Part shown: positions 1 through 15,341 of the stretch, piece after piece
How positions within the stretch are numbered: the stretch's first letter is position 1
Layout of the letters: the number at the start of each line of letters is the position of its first letter
Assembly: GCF_901709675.1 (NCBI RefSeq)
Contig: NC_051095.1
Coordinates: 307,001 to 371,000, forward strand
Direction of reading: 5' to 3'
Source: Syngnathus acus
Lineage: Eukaryota > Chordata > Actinopteri > Syngnathiformes > Syngnathidae
DNA: 64,000 bases
Program-made: the position numbers and the translations under genes
The notes under the pieces: generated by a model
Database searches by the model: none
Told to the model about the DNA's origin: nothing
What the model saw: only the letters and a program-made list of their open reading frames with translations

Positions 1-3000
1 CGGCAACTACGTGAGTCGGTCTCATCCGGCGCATGCGCGCACGCCTGATGGCTTTGGACTCATTCGGGCTTCTTTGGCAGGTTTGGCTGGAGCTGCTCAA
101 GCCGCTCGCAAAGCAGATTAAAGGTAAGTGTTTATGGATTCACAACAAATGGTGTACATTCTTTATTTATCGATGAGAGAAATTCAAAGCCATTTGGGAG
201 AATGTCATCCAAAGCACAACAAGTGGGATTGATTTTTCTTTTTTCTTGAAGACACCCCCGATCTGCTCTTCAGGTTCATGGTTAAGTTCTTCACTCCGGA
301 CCCCAGCCAACTACAAAGGGGCCTCACTCGGTACGGCGCCGTTTCTCATCTCATCGCACCTCATCTCATCTGCTCACGTCACGTCTTGTCTCTCATCACA
401 TCACATCTGATCACATGGCAGGTATACGTTCTGTCACAGATGCCGTTATGTTGTGCGCCTACAGGTACCTTTTCGCCCTGCAGGTCAAGCAGGACCTGAC
501 CAACGGCAGTCTGACCTGCAATGACAACAGCGCCGCCCTGCTGGTCTCCCACATACTGCAGTGTAAGGACCAAACAAACATGGGATTGATTCATTGTCGT
601 ACACTCCGAGTTTTACCAGCCGACAGTGTCTCCTCCTCGCAGCAGAACTCGGGGACTACGATGAGGAGCTGGACTGTCAGCACCTACAGATGAAGCGCTA
701 CGTCCCCAACCAGGAGTACCTGGACCACAAGATCCTCGGCTTCCACAAGAAACTCAGGTACAATGAATCCCAGTCAGCCTTCCCATTGAAAAGCTCGATA
801 GTTGCCTATAGATGCCACAAGATGGCAGCCAAGCACAATTTGTGATCCGAAACAACTCCCCAGCCCATTCATTTGGTTGGGGGCACCAAGATGGCCCCAA
901 ATAGCAGCATGGTACTCCTCATACTTATTTCTTATGATTGTTTTTTTTGGTTTTGTTTCGGCCCCGGCAGAGGCTTGTCCCCGGCCGAGTCGGACGTCCA
1001 CCTGCTGGAGTTGGCCAGGAAGCTGGACATGTACGGCATCCGGCCGCAGTCGGCCAGCGACGGCGAGGGCGCGCGCATCAATCTGGCCGTCACGCACTCG
1101 GGCGTGCTGGTCTTTCAGGTAGCCGCCGGCCGGCGGTCGGGCGGGCGGGCCGCGGGCTTCCGACGAGCCTCTGGCAGCAGACGCCGACTTTGCACGCCTT
1201 TGCTCAGGGAAACGCCAAGATCAACGCTTTCAGCTGGGCCAAGATTCGCAAACTGAGCTTCAAGCGCAAACATTTCCTCATCAAGCTGCATGCCACTCTT
1301 GGGGTCAGAGTCCAAGGCTTTTCTTTGTTTGCGTTGACTTTTGGGGGCTCACGTTAAGCTGGCCGCTCTGCTCTGCTCTGCTCTGCTCTGCTCTGCTCTG
1401 CTGTGCCCTGCTGTGCCCTGCTGTGCCCTGCTGTGCCCTGCTGTGCCCTGCTGTGCCCTGCCGCCCCGCCCACGCAGCCGTCCCGCAAGGACACGCTGGA
1501 GTTCTGCATGGCCACTCGGGACGTGTGCAAGGCCTTCTGGAAAAGGTGCGTGGAATACCACGCCTTCTTCCGGCTGACCGAGGAGCCCGGGGAGGCACGC
1601 AGGAGCGCGCTGCTGTCCACCAAAGGCTCTGGCTTCCGATACAGGTGACGACCGACGTCTTTCTTCGCACGTTTTCTTCTTTGCATTCTCCGAGGAGGCT
1701 GACTTTTGCTTTGGGAACGTGGACAGCGGGCGCACACAGAAGCAGCTGCTTGAATGTTTGGGATCCGGCCAGAAGAAGCCTCAGCGATCGGCCAGGTGAG
1801 TTCCATGAAATCCCGAGGTGGTGCCAACGCGACAACGTAGCAAGCCACTGAGCGATTGGCTAAGGGAGCGTCATGGGAGCCAATCAGAGCCAGTGTTTTT
1901 ACATTCGTCAGCAGTCACACAAACAGAAAAGGGGGGGTGGGGGGGCGCTCGGAAATAGTCCGCCAGGGAGTAAACTCAGTGTCTGCTTGCGACTAGTCCG
2001 GATGTTGCAAAACAGGTTTTCAGTAGGCCTAACGATTCAAAGCAGGGTTTTAAACTCAAGTTCAATTTGGCTTTGGCAGTGTTGGAAAAGTTCATTTACT
2101 ACACAAATTAGTTCCAAGTTCAGTTCACACATTTTAAAATGAACTTGTTCACTTCCGAATTGAAATGAGGGTTATCGTTCTAAAGAAGAAAAGCCAATCA
2201 AAAAATGTTGCTCTATCAATCTCAAATTGTGTATGCTAAGACTTTTTTTTACATTTTTTTAGTCAAAACAATGACCGTGTTTTGAAGTTGATTACAGTTT
2301 CCAACTGGGGTTTCAAACTAGGTTGGGGTTCAGGGATGGATTAGGGTTTCATTTCAAATCCTACATTGTAAAAAAAACAACAACAAAATAAACAGTTACA
2401 AGTTGTTTTTACCTACCTTCAAGTTGAGCTTGAAGAAAAGGCTTGTGCTCTTGTTTTGAAATGCAGGAAAGACAAACTCGGAGACGTTTGCTCAATTTGG
2501 CCGACTTGAAATGCTTTCAAATTTTGGGTTCAGCCAACAGGAGTTGGGGGTTCTTTTATCAACTCGAGCTATTCTTCCACGCAGCACTCGCCGCCGGGCA
2601 GAATCCGACTCCCGCCAGTGCCGATCTTCCCCCGATCTCCTGGCCGCCTCTCAACAGGTGACCTAAACCCGATCCATTTCCATTCCATTCGCTCGTTTCA
2701 TGGCTTTGCGCCGTTGTCGCCCAGCAGTACGAGGACGCCTTTGCCCGGCCCACTCGCTCCTCAGAGGTCAACCGGCCCTACGCCGCCGCCCCCCCGAGGT
2801 GTCGGAGCCTGGCCCGGGTCACGCCCCTCTGGCCGCAGCAGGCGGACGAGCGAGCGCGAATATCGGGCGCCGTCGGGCGCCGCCGGCCCGTCCCGCAGGT
2901 GGCGCAGCAGCTGGTTCTACTCTACCCCCACACTCCCGCCTACCAGTACCACCCGGTGCTCCCCACGTTCCCCCAGCCGTATTTCTCCTCCGACTGCGCC

Positions 3001-3435
3001 GTCTCGCTGGAGTGCTTGCCGCAGCCGAGGAGGCGGGACGGACGACGGCGGCCGTCTTTGTACCCGCCGGTCGGCACGGAGGCGGGACATTACAGCGACG
3101 ACTGCAACTTCCTCCCGGGGCTGCCTCGCCGACGGCAAGCGGACGGCGAGTTTCGCCTGCCATCGTGCCAATTGCGTCCCCTGGGCTACTATCCCCACTT
3201 GACGCGACCAAGCAGGCCCACGTACCTGCCGCTCAACGCCGCCGCCTCCCCTCTGCCTCGAGGCCCCGCGCGCAGCCGCAGTGATTCCGAGCCCCGAGTT
3301 GGGCGGCCGTGCTACGGAAGGCCCGGCGGCGGCGGCGGCGGCGCCCGGATGAGCTTCTCTTCCGGCAGCCTCCAGCTGGACGAGGAGGACGAGACAAAAG
3401 AGGAGAGGAAAGGCGCCACCGAGGTCACGCTCTAG
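1..3435 (+). CDS. frmd7: FERM domain-containing protein 7, 5'-truncated by window edge
   Basis: FERM scaffold that in other vertebrates acts at the neurite membrane and cytoskeleton; human FRMD7 mutations cause X-linked infantile nystagmus. Coding exons read as 1-10, 81-123, 252-330, 465-562, 643-757, 971-1118, 1208-1303, 1478-1644, 1727-1795, 2585-2657 and 2728-3435. All have GT-AG borders and phases that close, giving 534 residues plus stop. The FERM core shows [49 protein letters not shown] and [14 protein letters not shown]. The FERM-adjacent part has [13 protein letters not shown] and [10 protein letters not shown]. The tail ends with [12 protein letters not shown], which matches the FRMD7 C-terminus and separates it from FARP1/2. 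Roughly the first 50 residues lie outside the window. The tail is shorter than in the 714-residue human protein. Tail-to-tail pairing with STK26 is also the human arrangement. Confidence 0.93.
1366..1462 (+). repeat. (CTCTG)n grading into (CTGTGCC)n in FRMD7 intron
   Basis: About 95 bp of pyrimidine-rich tandem repeat ends roughly 15 bp before the acceptor of the FRMD7 exon at 1478. On the transcript strand it could serve as an extended polypyrimidine tract. Confidence 0.85.
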
Positions 3436-3450
3436 CCCAGACTCGTGTGG

Positions 3451-3456
3451 AATAAA
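3451..3456 (+). promoter_or_regulatory. FRMD7 polyadenylation signal
   Basis: A canonical AATAAA lies 15 bp after the FRMD7 stop codon, implying a very short 3' UTR. Cleavage would fall near 3470-3485. Confidence 0.7.
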
Positions 3457-3491
3457 CCGAGACAAACAACGTTTGGAATGCATCTTAAATA

Positions 3492-3497
3492 TTTATT
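3492..3497 (-). promoter_or_regulatory. STK26 polyadenylation signal
   Basis: AATAAA read on the minus strand, about 455 bp past the STK26 stop. Its expected cleavage zone (about 3465-3482) coincides with that of FRMD7 on the other strand. Confidence 0.6.
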
Positions 3498-3951
3498 CAT
3501 AAAACTCTACGTCCCGCTAAAGACGAACATTTTTTTGGTTGCTGGTTCCCTCTGAGTTAACATCCCTTATGATATATTGCAATAAGATAGCCAAGTTGCA
3601 GATTGTCTTTGGTAAGGAAAACTGGAGAAGCGCGCCGCTCCCACCGACCCCATTTGCAGCGAGCGAGGGAGGGAGGGAGGGAAAGGGAGGGAGGCGCCGA
3701 TGGCTTCTTACTGAGCACAACAAAACATCAGAACCAGAAGAATCATTTTGGCATGTCATTCATCTTTGTCAAGTGCTGCCCAGCAAATATCTACAAAAGG
3801 TAAAGCGGCGCTGCCGGATGACAACCAGCGCAAAAGACCACCAGCAGTGGTGGTGAAGGTGCAGAGACGTTGCACAGCAGATCTCCAAATTGCAAGCTTG
3901 GGCGGCGGCGGCGCTTTGACACGCATCACCGCGTCCTCTTTCCGCCTGTCC

Positions 3952-7665
<3,714 letters not shown>

Positions 7666-8000
7666 GGTGACTTTTGTTGAAGCGAGAGACAACGCCGCCC
7701 TCCTTTCCTCCCTCCCTCTGTCTCGCTCTCTGTCTCTCTCTCTCTGCTCCTGGTCACTTTTGCCTTTGAACGCTGTCGGGAGCTCGACGCGGGGCAAAAC
7801 AAAAAGTCCCGCAACGTCCAGCCGATGGAAAAAGTGCCAGCACAGGCGACAGACAGACCAACCGACCGACGGAGAAAGTCGAGGGCGAGCGAGCGAGCGA
7901 GCGAGCTGTGTGTAAGTCGAGAGAAAGTTCAGCAAACTACCCAGGACAGACGCTTGTTGCTCTGTGGGCGGGCGGGCGGAAGAAGGAGGTGTCAACAACA
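7666..8000 (-). promoter_or_regulatory. STK26 5' UTR and promoter region
   Basis: CpG-containing sequence directly upstream of the STK26 ATG, with a CT-rich run near 7700-7750 and GCGAGCGA repeats near 7880-7910. No TATA box is seen. The transcription start cannot be fixed from sequence. Confidence 0.4.
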
Positions 8001-8214
8001 AAAAGCAGCAGTTTTACGACCTTGGAATATTAAAAGAGTTCAAAACAAATTTGCTCGCTCTCGAAGCGCCTCTGCACGGTGGCCTACAAAAACGTTCATT
8101 TGTATTTTACAACTATTTTAGTGACCATTTTTATTTTGTCCATTTTTCCGTCACACATCAACCGGAAGTGAAAAGAGCTTATTGGCGTGCCTTGCCTTGC
8201 CGAACGTTTTAACC

Positions 8215-8368
8215 AGTGACTCTCTACTGCCATCTAGTGGACGCGGGGTGGAACTCAGCCACCACCGTCAGCTTTGCCCGATTTTGAAAGCAGTGACTCT
8301 CTACTGCCGTCTCGTGGACGCGGGGTGGAACTCGGCCACCACCGTCAGCTTTGCCCGATTTTGAAAGC
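8215..8368. repeat. Direct tandem duplication of a 77-bp unit
   Basis: 8215-8291 is repeated at 8292-8368 with only a few substitutions. The first copy carries CCACTAGATGGCAG on the minus strand, a good match to the CTCF core. The second copy has two changes inside that motif. Confidence 0.85.
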
Positions 8369-8508
8369 TCTCGCGTGTTACCCGGGCCGACTTCCCTCCC
8401 GTGTGGTTGTCCTGGCAACACGGAGGCCAAGGAGACCCCACGCGGTCGAGTTGCAAATCGCGATTCGCCCTCGGATTTCCAGTGCCGGCAGGCAATAATG
8501 GTGCGAAG

Positions 8509-8509
8509 T

Positions 8510-8550
<41 letters not shown>

Positions 8551-8585
8551 GCCAATCAATTAATCAATCAATCAATAAATCAATC
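8509..8585 (+). repeat. (AATC)n microsatellite
   Basis: Near-perfect tetranucleotide run immediately before the LINE-derived block. Confidence 0.9.
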
Positions 8586-8589
8586 AAAA

Positions 8590-9225
8590 AGCTTCCTTTA
8601 CGATGATCAGAGACGTTCATCAACAAGTTCTGCTTTGGAATCAACCTCCCATCTATCCAAGACTTGTACCTGTCCAGCTCCAGGAAACGTGCAAGGAACA
8701 TCTCTACAGAGTACAGACCCTTCTCACCCAGGTTGCAGTCTGTTTGAACGACTCCCCTCCGGACGGCGTTATAGAGCTCGGTACGCCAAAAGCAGCAGAC
8801 ACAGACAGACAGCTTCTTCCCCCAGGCTGTTGCTCTGATGAACTCACACCACTCGTTAAGAGTCTCAGAGTCATTACTGTGCAATAACATCCTGCTCTCC
8901 ACACCTTTTTTGAATTTGTCTACACTGTTTGTACTATGTGTCCTCTCTGCATCCATTGCAGCCTGGTCATCCTGGATAAGGGACCTTCCCATCTGTGGTC
9001 TCTGCTCAAGGTTTCTCAGTTCCCCTAGCTGGAGTTTGGAGTTCTTCCTTGCCCTCTTGGGAGTTTAGGATCAGGGGATGTTTGAGAATATTTGCCATTT
9101 TTCACATCACGTCCTGAGTGTTGTTAGTCACCTAAATGTTGAACAGAGGCTGTGATTTACCCAAGTCAAATTCCTTGTTTGGCACGCTCAAACATGCCGA
9201 ATAAAAACCTCTTGAATCTTATTGG
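8590..9225 (+). mobile_element. LINE 3' end (CR1/L2/Rex1-like), decayed
   Basis: One frame near 8612-8690 reads FINKFCFGINLPSIQDLYLS followed by SSRKRARNIS, the C-terminal reverse-transcriptase tail widespread in teleost LINEs. After it comes a 3' UTR with TAGGATCAGGGGATG and a terminal AATAAA near 9200. The coding part is frameshifted and truncated. Clade assignment is by pattern memory. Confidence 0.65.
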
Positions 9226-9239
9226 AGACTTATTCTCAA

Positions 9240-9732
9240 GCATCATTTTACACCTCACAACACACCAATTTGGAACAATAGCTCTATTTTGATTCCTAGA
9301 AAATGTGCTTTCATTTCTGAATGGTTCTCGAAAGAAATATGGGCGATATCTGACTTCATGGATGAGGAGGGAGGAATCTTGCGTCATACTGATTTCTATG
9401 ATAGATATATGATTTCTTGGACTCCAAAAAAGTATAAACAAATGGTGAAAACATTCCCATTATCCCTGATTAACATGGTTAAACAAGATCAAATGTATGA
9501 AGGCTGCTACATGTTAATGGAATTGATTGATTTTTGGGATGATAGATGTAACAACAAGTTTATTAGAGGCTGTTTTTTGGAAAACTCTTTTTCTGGTGCT
9601 TTGATGGGTGGTGGTGATATTTTGAAAGGCTTCAGCTCAGGAGATATAAAAGTGATTAGATGCAAGTATTTGACTTGTCCAGGCCAAAAGATGCCAAGTA
9701 TCAGGAAGAAAAACAAGTCCAGACTAGACTAA
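9240..9732 (+). mobile_element. L1/Tx1-type LINE ORF2 C-terminal remnant
   Basis: An open stretch starting with PIWNNSSILIPRK near 9265 continues through WAISDFMDEEGGILRHTDF to a stop near 9732. PIWNN followed by an I-DL-x-EGxI pattern is typical of the region after the reverse transcriptase in L1/Tx1-like ORF2. The reverse-transcriptase core and endonuclease are absent, so the copy is 5'-truncated. It lies between STK26 and TBC1D19. Confidence 0.7.
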
Positions 9733-10131
9733 CGCCATTAAAATGCTGCCTTAGATACTTGAAAAGACACAGCTCTGTGAAGATGAATCCTTACTGTGGT
9801 GATTCAAAACAACGTGCAATTTAATGTTAGCAACTTCACTACAAAAAAGTACGGTGGAATGTTTTGTAAAAGGAACTTTCATTCCATTTCAAAATGTTCG
9901 AGAGCTTCTTTACACCCAAAAAAGGAAAGACATGACATTTTGGTTATTTACAGCAGAGGATGGTATCATTTGAATGATCCGGCCCACTCGACATCTACCG
10001 AGGCCCCAAGTGGCCCACGGTGTGAAATGGAAACTGTCACCCACATTGACAATATCATTGCAGTAAGGTCATGCGCCGCACGGAACGCTGAATGTCGGCA
10101 AATTCGCAGACCGTCCGGCCAAAGCTCGTCG

Positions 10132-12181
10132 CTAGATGGCGAAGAGGAAGCTCTGGATGAGCGGCATGACTCGGAGGGTGGAAAGGTCGGCGAGGACGGC
10201 CTGCAGCGGAACACGCGGCAACTTTATTCGCGCGCGTATTTGCTTCTTCAAAATGGATCTCCGGGGAACGACGCACGAGCCGTACCTCGGCCGAAGCCAG
10301 AGACGTCACTTCCATCAGGTTCTCGGCCCGAAAGGCGAAGACGGCGGCAGCCAGGACTAGTCAACCAGCGGCCGGGATGAGAGCGGCGTCGAGAAAGCGG
10401 GCGCCAAACGGCGGCGTAGCTTACCCGCCACCAGCTCCAGGGAGTCGTAGCCCAGGATTCGGTCCCAAAGGAAAAGCAGCTGGTCGGTGCAGAGATATCC
10501 TGAGAAAGCTCGAAGCAGCCACTTAAAGGCGATGCGTAACCTAGCCGCAAAAAAACAACAACAACAAAATCGGGCTCAAGCCCAAGGTGCTGCTCTTGTC
10601 ATGAGAGCATCAGCCACAAGGTGGCAGCACGAGATCATAGTGGGCGCAAACGTGGGCTGACGTTTGATCGGTAGAACACTGAATTGACCGGGCGGGCCCT
10701 AGTCAATTTCATTGGGTTGTTTTTAAACTTCATTTTCCATGGACCTGGCTCACCCGTGGCTTTTCAAAAGGCAAATCCCAACCCGGGCGGCGGCGGCGGC
10801 GGCTGACCTTGCTCGACATTTCAGCTCGGCGGACAACTTACGGCTGAGCTCCGATCCGTCGCAGGTGGTGGAAGAGTCGCGGCAAGTGCGTCTGCAGGAG
10901 CCGCTCCAAAAGCAGACACAGCGACACGATACCCTGCCGGCCAGACGCAAACAGCAGGGAGGCCGATAAGGCGCCGCCGCGGTGGAGGCGGTGAGGGCGT
11001 CCGGCGCCGCCTTCTTACCGAGCGCGCCGAGGACACAGAGTGTAGGCGGAAAAAGTAGCGGGTGTACATCTCCCTGAACACGCTGTACAGCTCTGACGGC
11101 TCCTTGTACAGGAAGCACAGCGGGGCCACTGGAACAGGCGCGGGTGGGCAGCTAGCCGGCTTGCTTTCGGGAGCGTCCCAAAAGTGCACGGCGGCGGCAG
11201 CGGCGGCGGCAGCGGCGGCGGCAGCGGCGGCGGCGGCCCTTTGACTCACCATACATTGAGAAGCCGTGGAAGGGAATCACGCCTGTTGCAAAAAAAAATG
11301 GTTCTTGTGTTAGCTGCCCGTTCCTTAAAATGGAAAAACGGTCAATTTTTGGGGGGGAACAAAAGAGCAATAAAGGCTCTCTACAAAGCAACCTAATGCG
11401 GCCCAATCGCGTCAATGTTTCACCAAACGATGACCGACTCATCCGGACTCTAGCTTCATAAATGGCGGCGTCAAAATCAAGCTTGAACCCGCAGCCGCTT
11501 CCTTCCTCGGTCAAGATGGAGGAAAACAATGGCAACGGAACGGACCACGTCATTTGTCAAAGTTTGTTTGTCTGGGTGAAATGCGAGCGGAGACGCATGC
11601 TCAAGATGGAGGCTCACCGTTGGGAGGATAGACCACGGCGTAGGCCTCGTCCCCTTCTTTGCCTGCCAGACAGACAGACAGACGGACGTAGAGGGCGGCT
11701 TTTGAGCTTCCAGGTAGGCGCTGCTCACCTCGGATGTAGGATTTGGGCGGCGTGGCGCTGTTGTACTTGAAGTGCTCCAAGACGCTGGCGTCCCGGGAGA
11801 AACACAACAAGACCTGCGGAGCGAGCCGTTCGGAGGTCAGGTGGAGGAGAAGGATGGAGGCTAAGGCTGGTGAGCAAATACCTGGTAGAGGAAGTCTTCA
11901 AAGACAAAGTAGTAGTCGTCGTTACTGGCCGTCAGCTTGACATCCTGCAAGGAGGAGGCGAGGCGAGGCGCCCGCCGGCCGCACGTCACCCAGAAGCTGA
12001 CCGGACCGGATCGGGCCAGGCCGGGCCAGGCCGGGCCAGGCGGCTTACCTTGCGGATCAGGTGGTCCACCAGCAGGTCGTGTTGGACGACTCCTGCCTTG
12101 AGCTGCTCAAAATGCATGGCGTCCTAAAATAGAGGGAGGAACATCAAACAGGATCGAAAGCACGCTTGGAAGCATCGCTTC

Positions 12182-12212
<31 letters not shown>

Positions 12213-12516
12213 GGGACGGTGAGCACGTGTCGACGAGTGTAAAAGTGTCGCCCTCGCGAGCTGATGGATGGGCACGGCGGAAGCGCGCACGCAAAAGCCA
12301 GCAGGACGGACGGCGGAAGTTGGGCTGGCTCGCTGGCTGCCAAACAAGAATCTCATCTGTTGGCTTGGGATGAAGCGGCTGAGACGCGCTCCAGACAGCC
12401 ATCTGGCACTTTTATGGCCCGCTTGATGTCAGAGGCGGGAGTCTGGATCTTCTCTTTGGACAGCCGGAACCAGGATCGCCAAACGCGTTTTGGGCTCATC
12501 CGCTTGAAGACAAACA

Positions 12517-12547
<31 letters not shown>

Positions 12548-14768
12548 GGCGCACAGCCTTCCAACCTGCGGCCGGTCCACAGAATTGAGGATGAGGGCCC
12601 AGAGGTCGGCCCGCAGGCCGGTGGGGCAGCCCCGACGGCTGTACTGCTGCGCCGCTGCGCTGTCCTGCCCGCCCAGCACTGCGGTGGCACAAGATGGAGG
12701 ACGATGAGGAGGCGGCCGGGCTAGAAGCGGGCGGGCGGGCGGCCGGGCCACAGGTGGGCCACGGACCGGCTATGGGCCGGCGGGCCGTGCTCTCCTACCT
12801 TTCTTTGCCGTCTCCACGTAGTCCCTCTCAAAGAAATCTGCAAAGCCATACAGAGGTGAAGGAGGCAGAAATGAGAAGAGGGTCCGCGCCTCGACTATTC
12901 CGACGTAGGGCCCCGGCGACGTCAAGCGTCTGTCGCCGACCGGCCGACCGACGCTTAGATAAAGGTGACAGGAAGAAAAAAGAAAAAAAAAGCGCCTCCC
13001 TGGATGGATGTGCCCATCGTCGTCGATGCCCAGCTGGCCGGCGGCCAGGTTTAGCTCGGCGTAGGCTCCTCTCTGAAAGAAGAGAAAGGCAAAGGTCAAA
13101 GGTCAAGACAGAGCTGCCGGGCGGGGTGGGCCTACCAGCTGCTGGATGTCCTGGACGTCCAGGGGCACCTGGATCAGGCCCCAGTGGCTCCTGGTGCCCG
13201 GCTCCTCGTCGCCGCCGCACTTGTGGTTGGGGCTCCGCAAGGCCACCACCACCTGCGCCACGGAAGGGCCATCAAGCGCAGTCCGCGTAGCCGCCGCCGC
13301 CACTGCGCACTCACCTCCAGGAAGTCTTTGGCGGCGTAGATGGGCCTGAAGCCGGTCAAATCTGCAAGGCACCGCGGTGTCCCAACGTTAGCCAGACACA
13401 CAAAGGCCAATAGAAAGAACAAAGTCAGCGCATTCCCGTTGGCGAGAAATACCCGCTTCGTCCGTGCCCATCTCGTTCCATTTGCTGCTCAGCTCCCGCT
13501 GCTCGGCCGCCGTCCTCTGCGGCACAAACAATCATGGCTGATCGCTTAGCGCAGCTCTAGCCCTTCCGCCCGCCCGCCAATTGTGGATTTTTACCATCCG
13601 GGCCAGAGGCACTCCCAGCTCTGTGCTCATGCCGTTCAGGCTTTTCAAGATGCGGCGCTCCCAGCCGGCCTGTGACACACACACACACAGCTTCCAAGAG
13701 ACTGACCGGATGGACACCACCGCGGCGGCGGCTCAGAAGCTGACCTGGGCCTTGCGCATGTAGGCCAAGGGCTCCTTGACATGCTCCGGCGGCGCCGCTG
13801 CCGTGAGACTCGAGGCCAGTCGCTCGCTGGAATCAAACAAAGGCACGCACCCGCCCGCCCGCCGTCAACCTTTTCTTCTCAAAGAGAGGGCTGGGCGGTG
13901 GTTAACGACAACGGCTCATCCCAAGTGAGGAGGAGGATGAGGCACTCGCTCCAGCGTCCTCATCCGGGAGACAGCTGAGGACGCTCGCTTAGCTACGGCC
14001 TCCGTCACTGACAAGTAGCTGATAAGGTTTATCGGATGTAAACCAAAACAGTCGGGGGATTCTTTTCATCCATCCTCGCAAAGTCTCAACGTACTTGTAT
14101 ATACAAATGAGCAAGAAAGAAAAGGTGCTCTCAAAAGTGGCCTTTGATTTTGAACCGAAGCTCCACACGCTTGCATTGGAGTCGGTGGGCGCAACTTTAT
14201 TTCTATGGCCCTTCATCACGAAAACGGGCTCCACGTGTCAAACCTTGAGAAGAAACTAAGGATTACCAGTCACAAAGCTATTCTTGAAACAAGTCCAAGT
14301 GGGCTCAAATTTCCTTTTTGGGGAGAGTGCAGCAGTAGTCGTCCCTGTTTTTACTTACACTTGTAATTCTCGATACACTGCATTCTGGAGTTTTTTTTCC
14401 CAGCCTGTAAACAGCACAACAAGGTCAATGCAACGCAAATAAACAAACCCCAAAAACTTGCCGCACCTGAAGTTCTGAGGAAACTCCGCACGTCGTCCTT
14501 TATTGAGTCCAGACGGATCTCGGGTTGATGTAAACACTCCTGCGATCAAAAAGAAAAGAAAAGAAAAGAAAAAGAATGAAGGAGAAGATGCCGGTTGTAG
14601 GACGTTTCTTAGTGTTGGGGTTCGGTTGGTTGAGTGTTGGGGGTAGCCTGCAGCTAATGCTAGCATACTCACCCGAGCTTCTCGCTCCATCTGAGCGTGC
14701 AAATGGCTTCCCTTCAGGCGTTGGACGAGCTGAACAATAGTCAGTGACAACTCGGCGCCTTCGTCCAT
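10132..14768 (-). CDS. tbc1d19: TBC1 domain family member 19
   Basis: TBC (Rab-GAP-fold) protein whose Rab substrate is not established. Twenty-one exons on the minus strand: 14768-14673, 14539-14467, 14404-14359, 13826-13745, 13669-13595, 13516-13453, 13361-13315, 13252-13136, 13072-13000, 12837-12799, 12678-12566, 12123-12049, 11944-11882, 11813-11729, 11662-11618, 11282-11250, 11128-11019, 10933-10842, 10540-10425, 10356-10286 and 10200-10132. They total 527 residues against 526 in human. Landmarks: start MDEGAELSLTIVQLVQRLKG, GWEKKLQNAVY, KWNEMGTDEA, GLRADLWALIL, KLTASNDDYYFVFEDFLYQ, VIPFHGFSMY, end MPLIQSFLFAI. The usual TBC arginine-finger motif IxxDxxR reads VQHDLLVD, with no Arg, as I recall for the human protein. 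The exon ending at 13000 lacks a GT donor. Every other junction is canonical. Confidence 0.95.
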
Positions 14769-15341
14769 GTTTCCTTGACGGAGCCGCGTCGCGTCGGAGA
14801 GCACCAAATAGACGTTGAATCGGCAATGACAGAGCCGAGCCGAGCCGAGCCGAGGTTGCTACGGCAAGTCCGCTTGGACAATCTGTCGACGATATCGCGA
14901 GGTTGCTGGGCAACGCGCTCCCCAAGCCAAACAACTTGTCACTTCTTTGTTTCTATTTGAGCGTGTTTTCCTAAAGGTTTCTTATTTAGAATTTATTTTG
15001 TCATATTTCTCATATGTCAAATGGATGGAAGGAAAAGCTATACTTTGGATTCGTGACACTTTGATGAATGTCACTGTGAAAATACGGAATAGAATGAAAC
15101 CCAAAAAGAAAACATGCTGTGGTCCCACCCTGAAAATAGTGGCAATACACGGGCGTGTGACGTCACGAATCACAAACGGGGGGCGTGGGGGGGGGGGGGG
15201 GCGTGCAAAGCGGCCAGTTGAAGCCACAAGACACACCAAACCAGAGCAGAGCAGAGCAGAGCAGTGCAGTTCGAAGGGGGCATCATACATCGCTGCGCGT
15301 TTCTGTCTCTCTCTCGCTTTTCGTCCCCTTCTTCTCCAACC
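14769..15341. promoter_or_regulatory. Divergent TBC1D19/CCKAR intergenic promoter region
   Basis: The two ATGs are 573 bp apart, head to head, as in human 4p15.2. The interval holds a palindromic CRE at 15158-15165, a G-run at 15189-15201 and a GAGCA/GAGCC tandem array on each side. No TATA box is obvious. Confidence 0.6.
15158..15165. promoter_or_regulatory. Consensus cAMP response element TGACGTCA
   Basis: Exact 8-bp palindromic CRE, 177 bp before the CCKAR start codon and 390 bp from the TBC1D19 start. Confidence 0.6.

Noticed and set aside
2455-2657. Alternative FRMD7 acceptor at about 2466
   Set aside because: The frame meets a stop within 40 nt; the acceptor before 2585 gives the conserved [10 protein letters not shown].
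11152-11252. Poly-alanine ORFs around a (GGC)n run
   Set aside because: Triplet repeat inside a TBC1D19 intron, between exons at 11250 and 11128; not coding.
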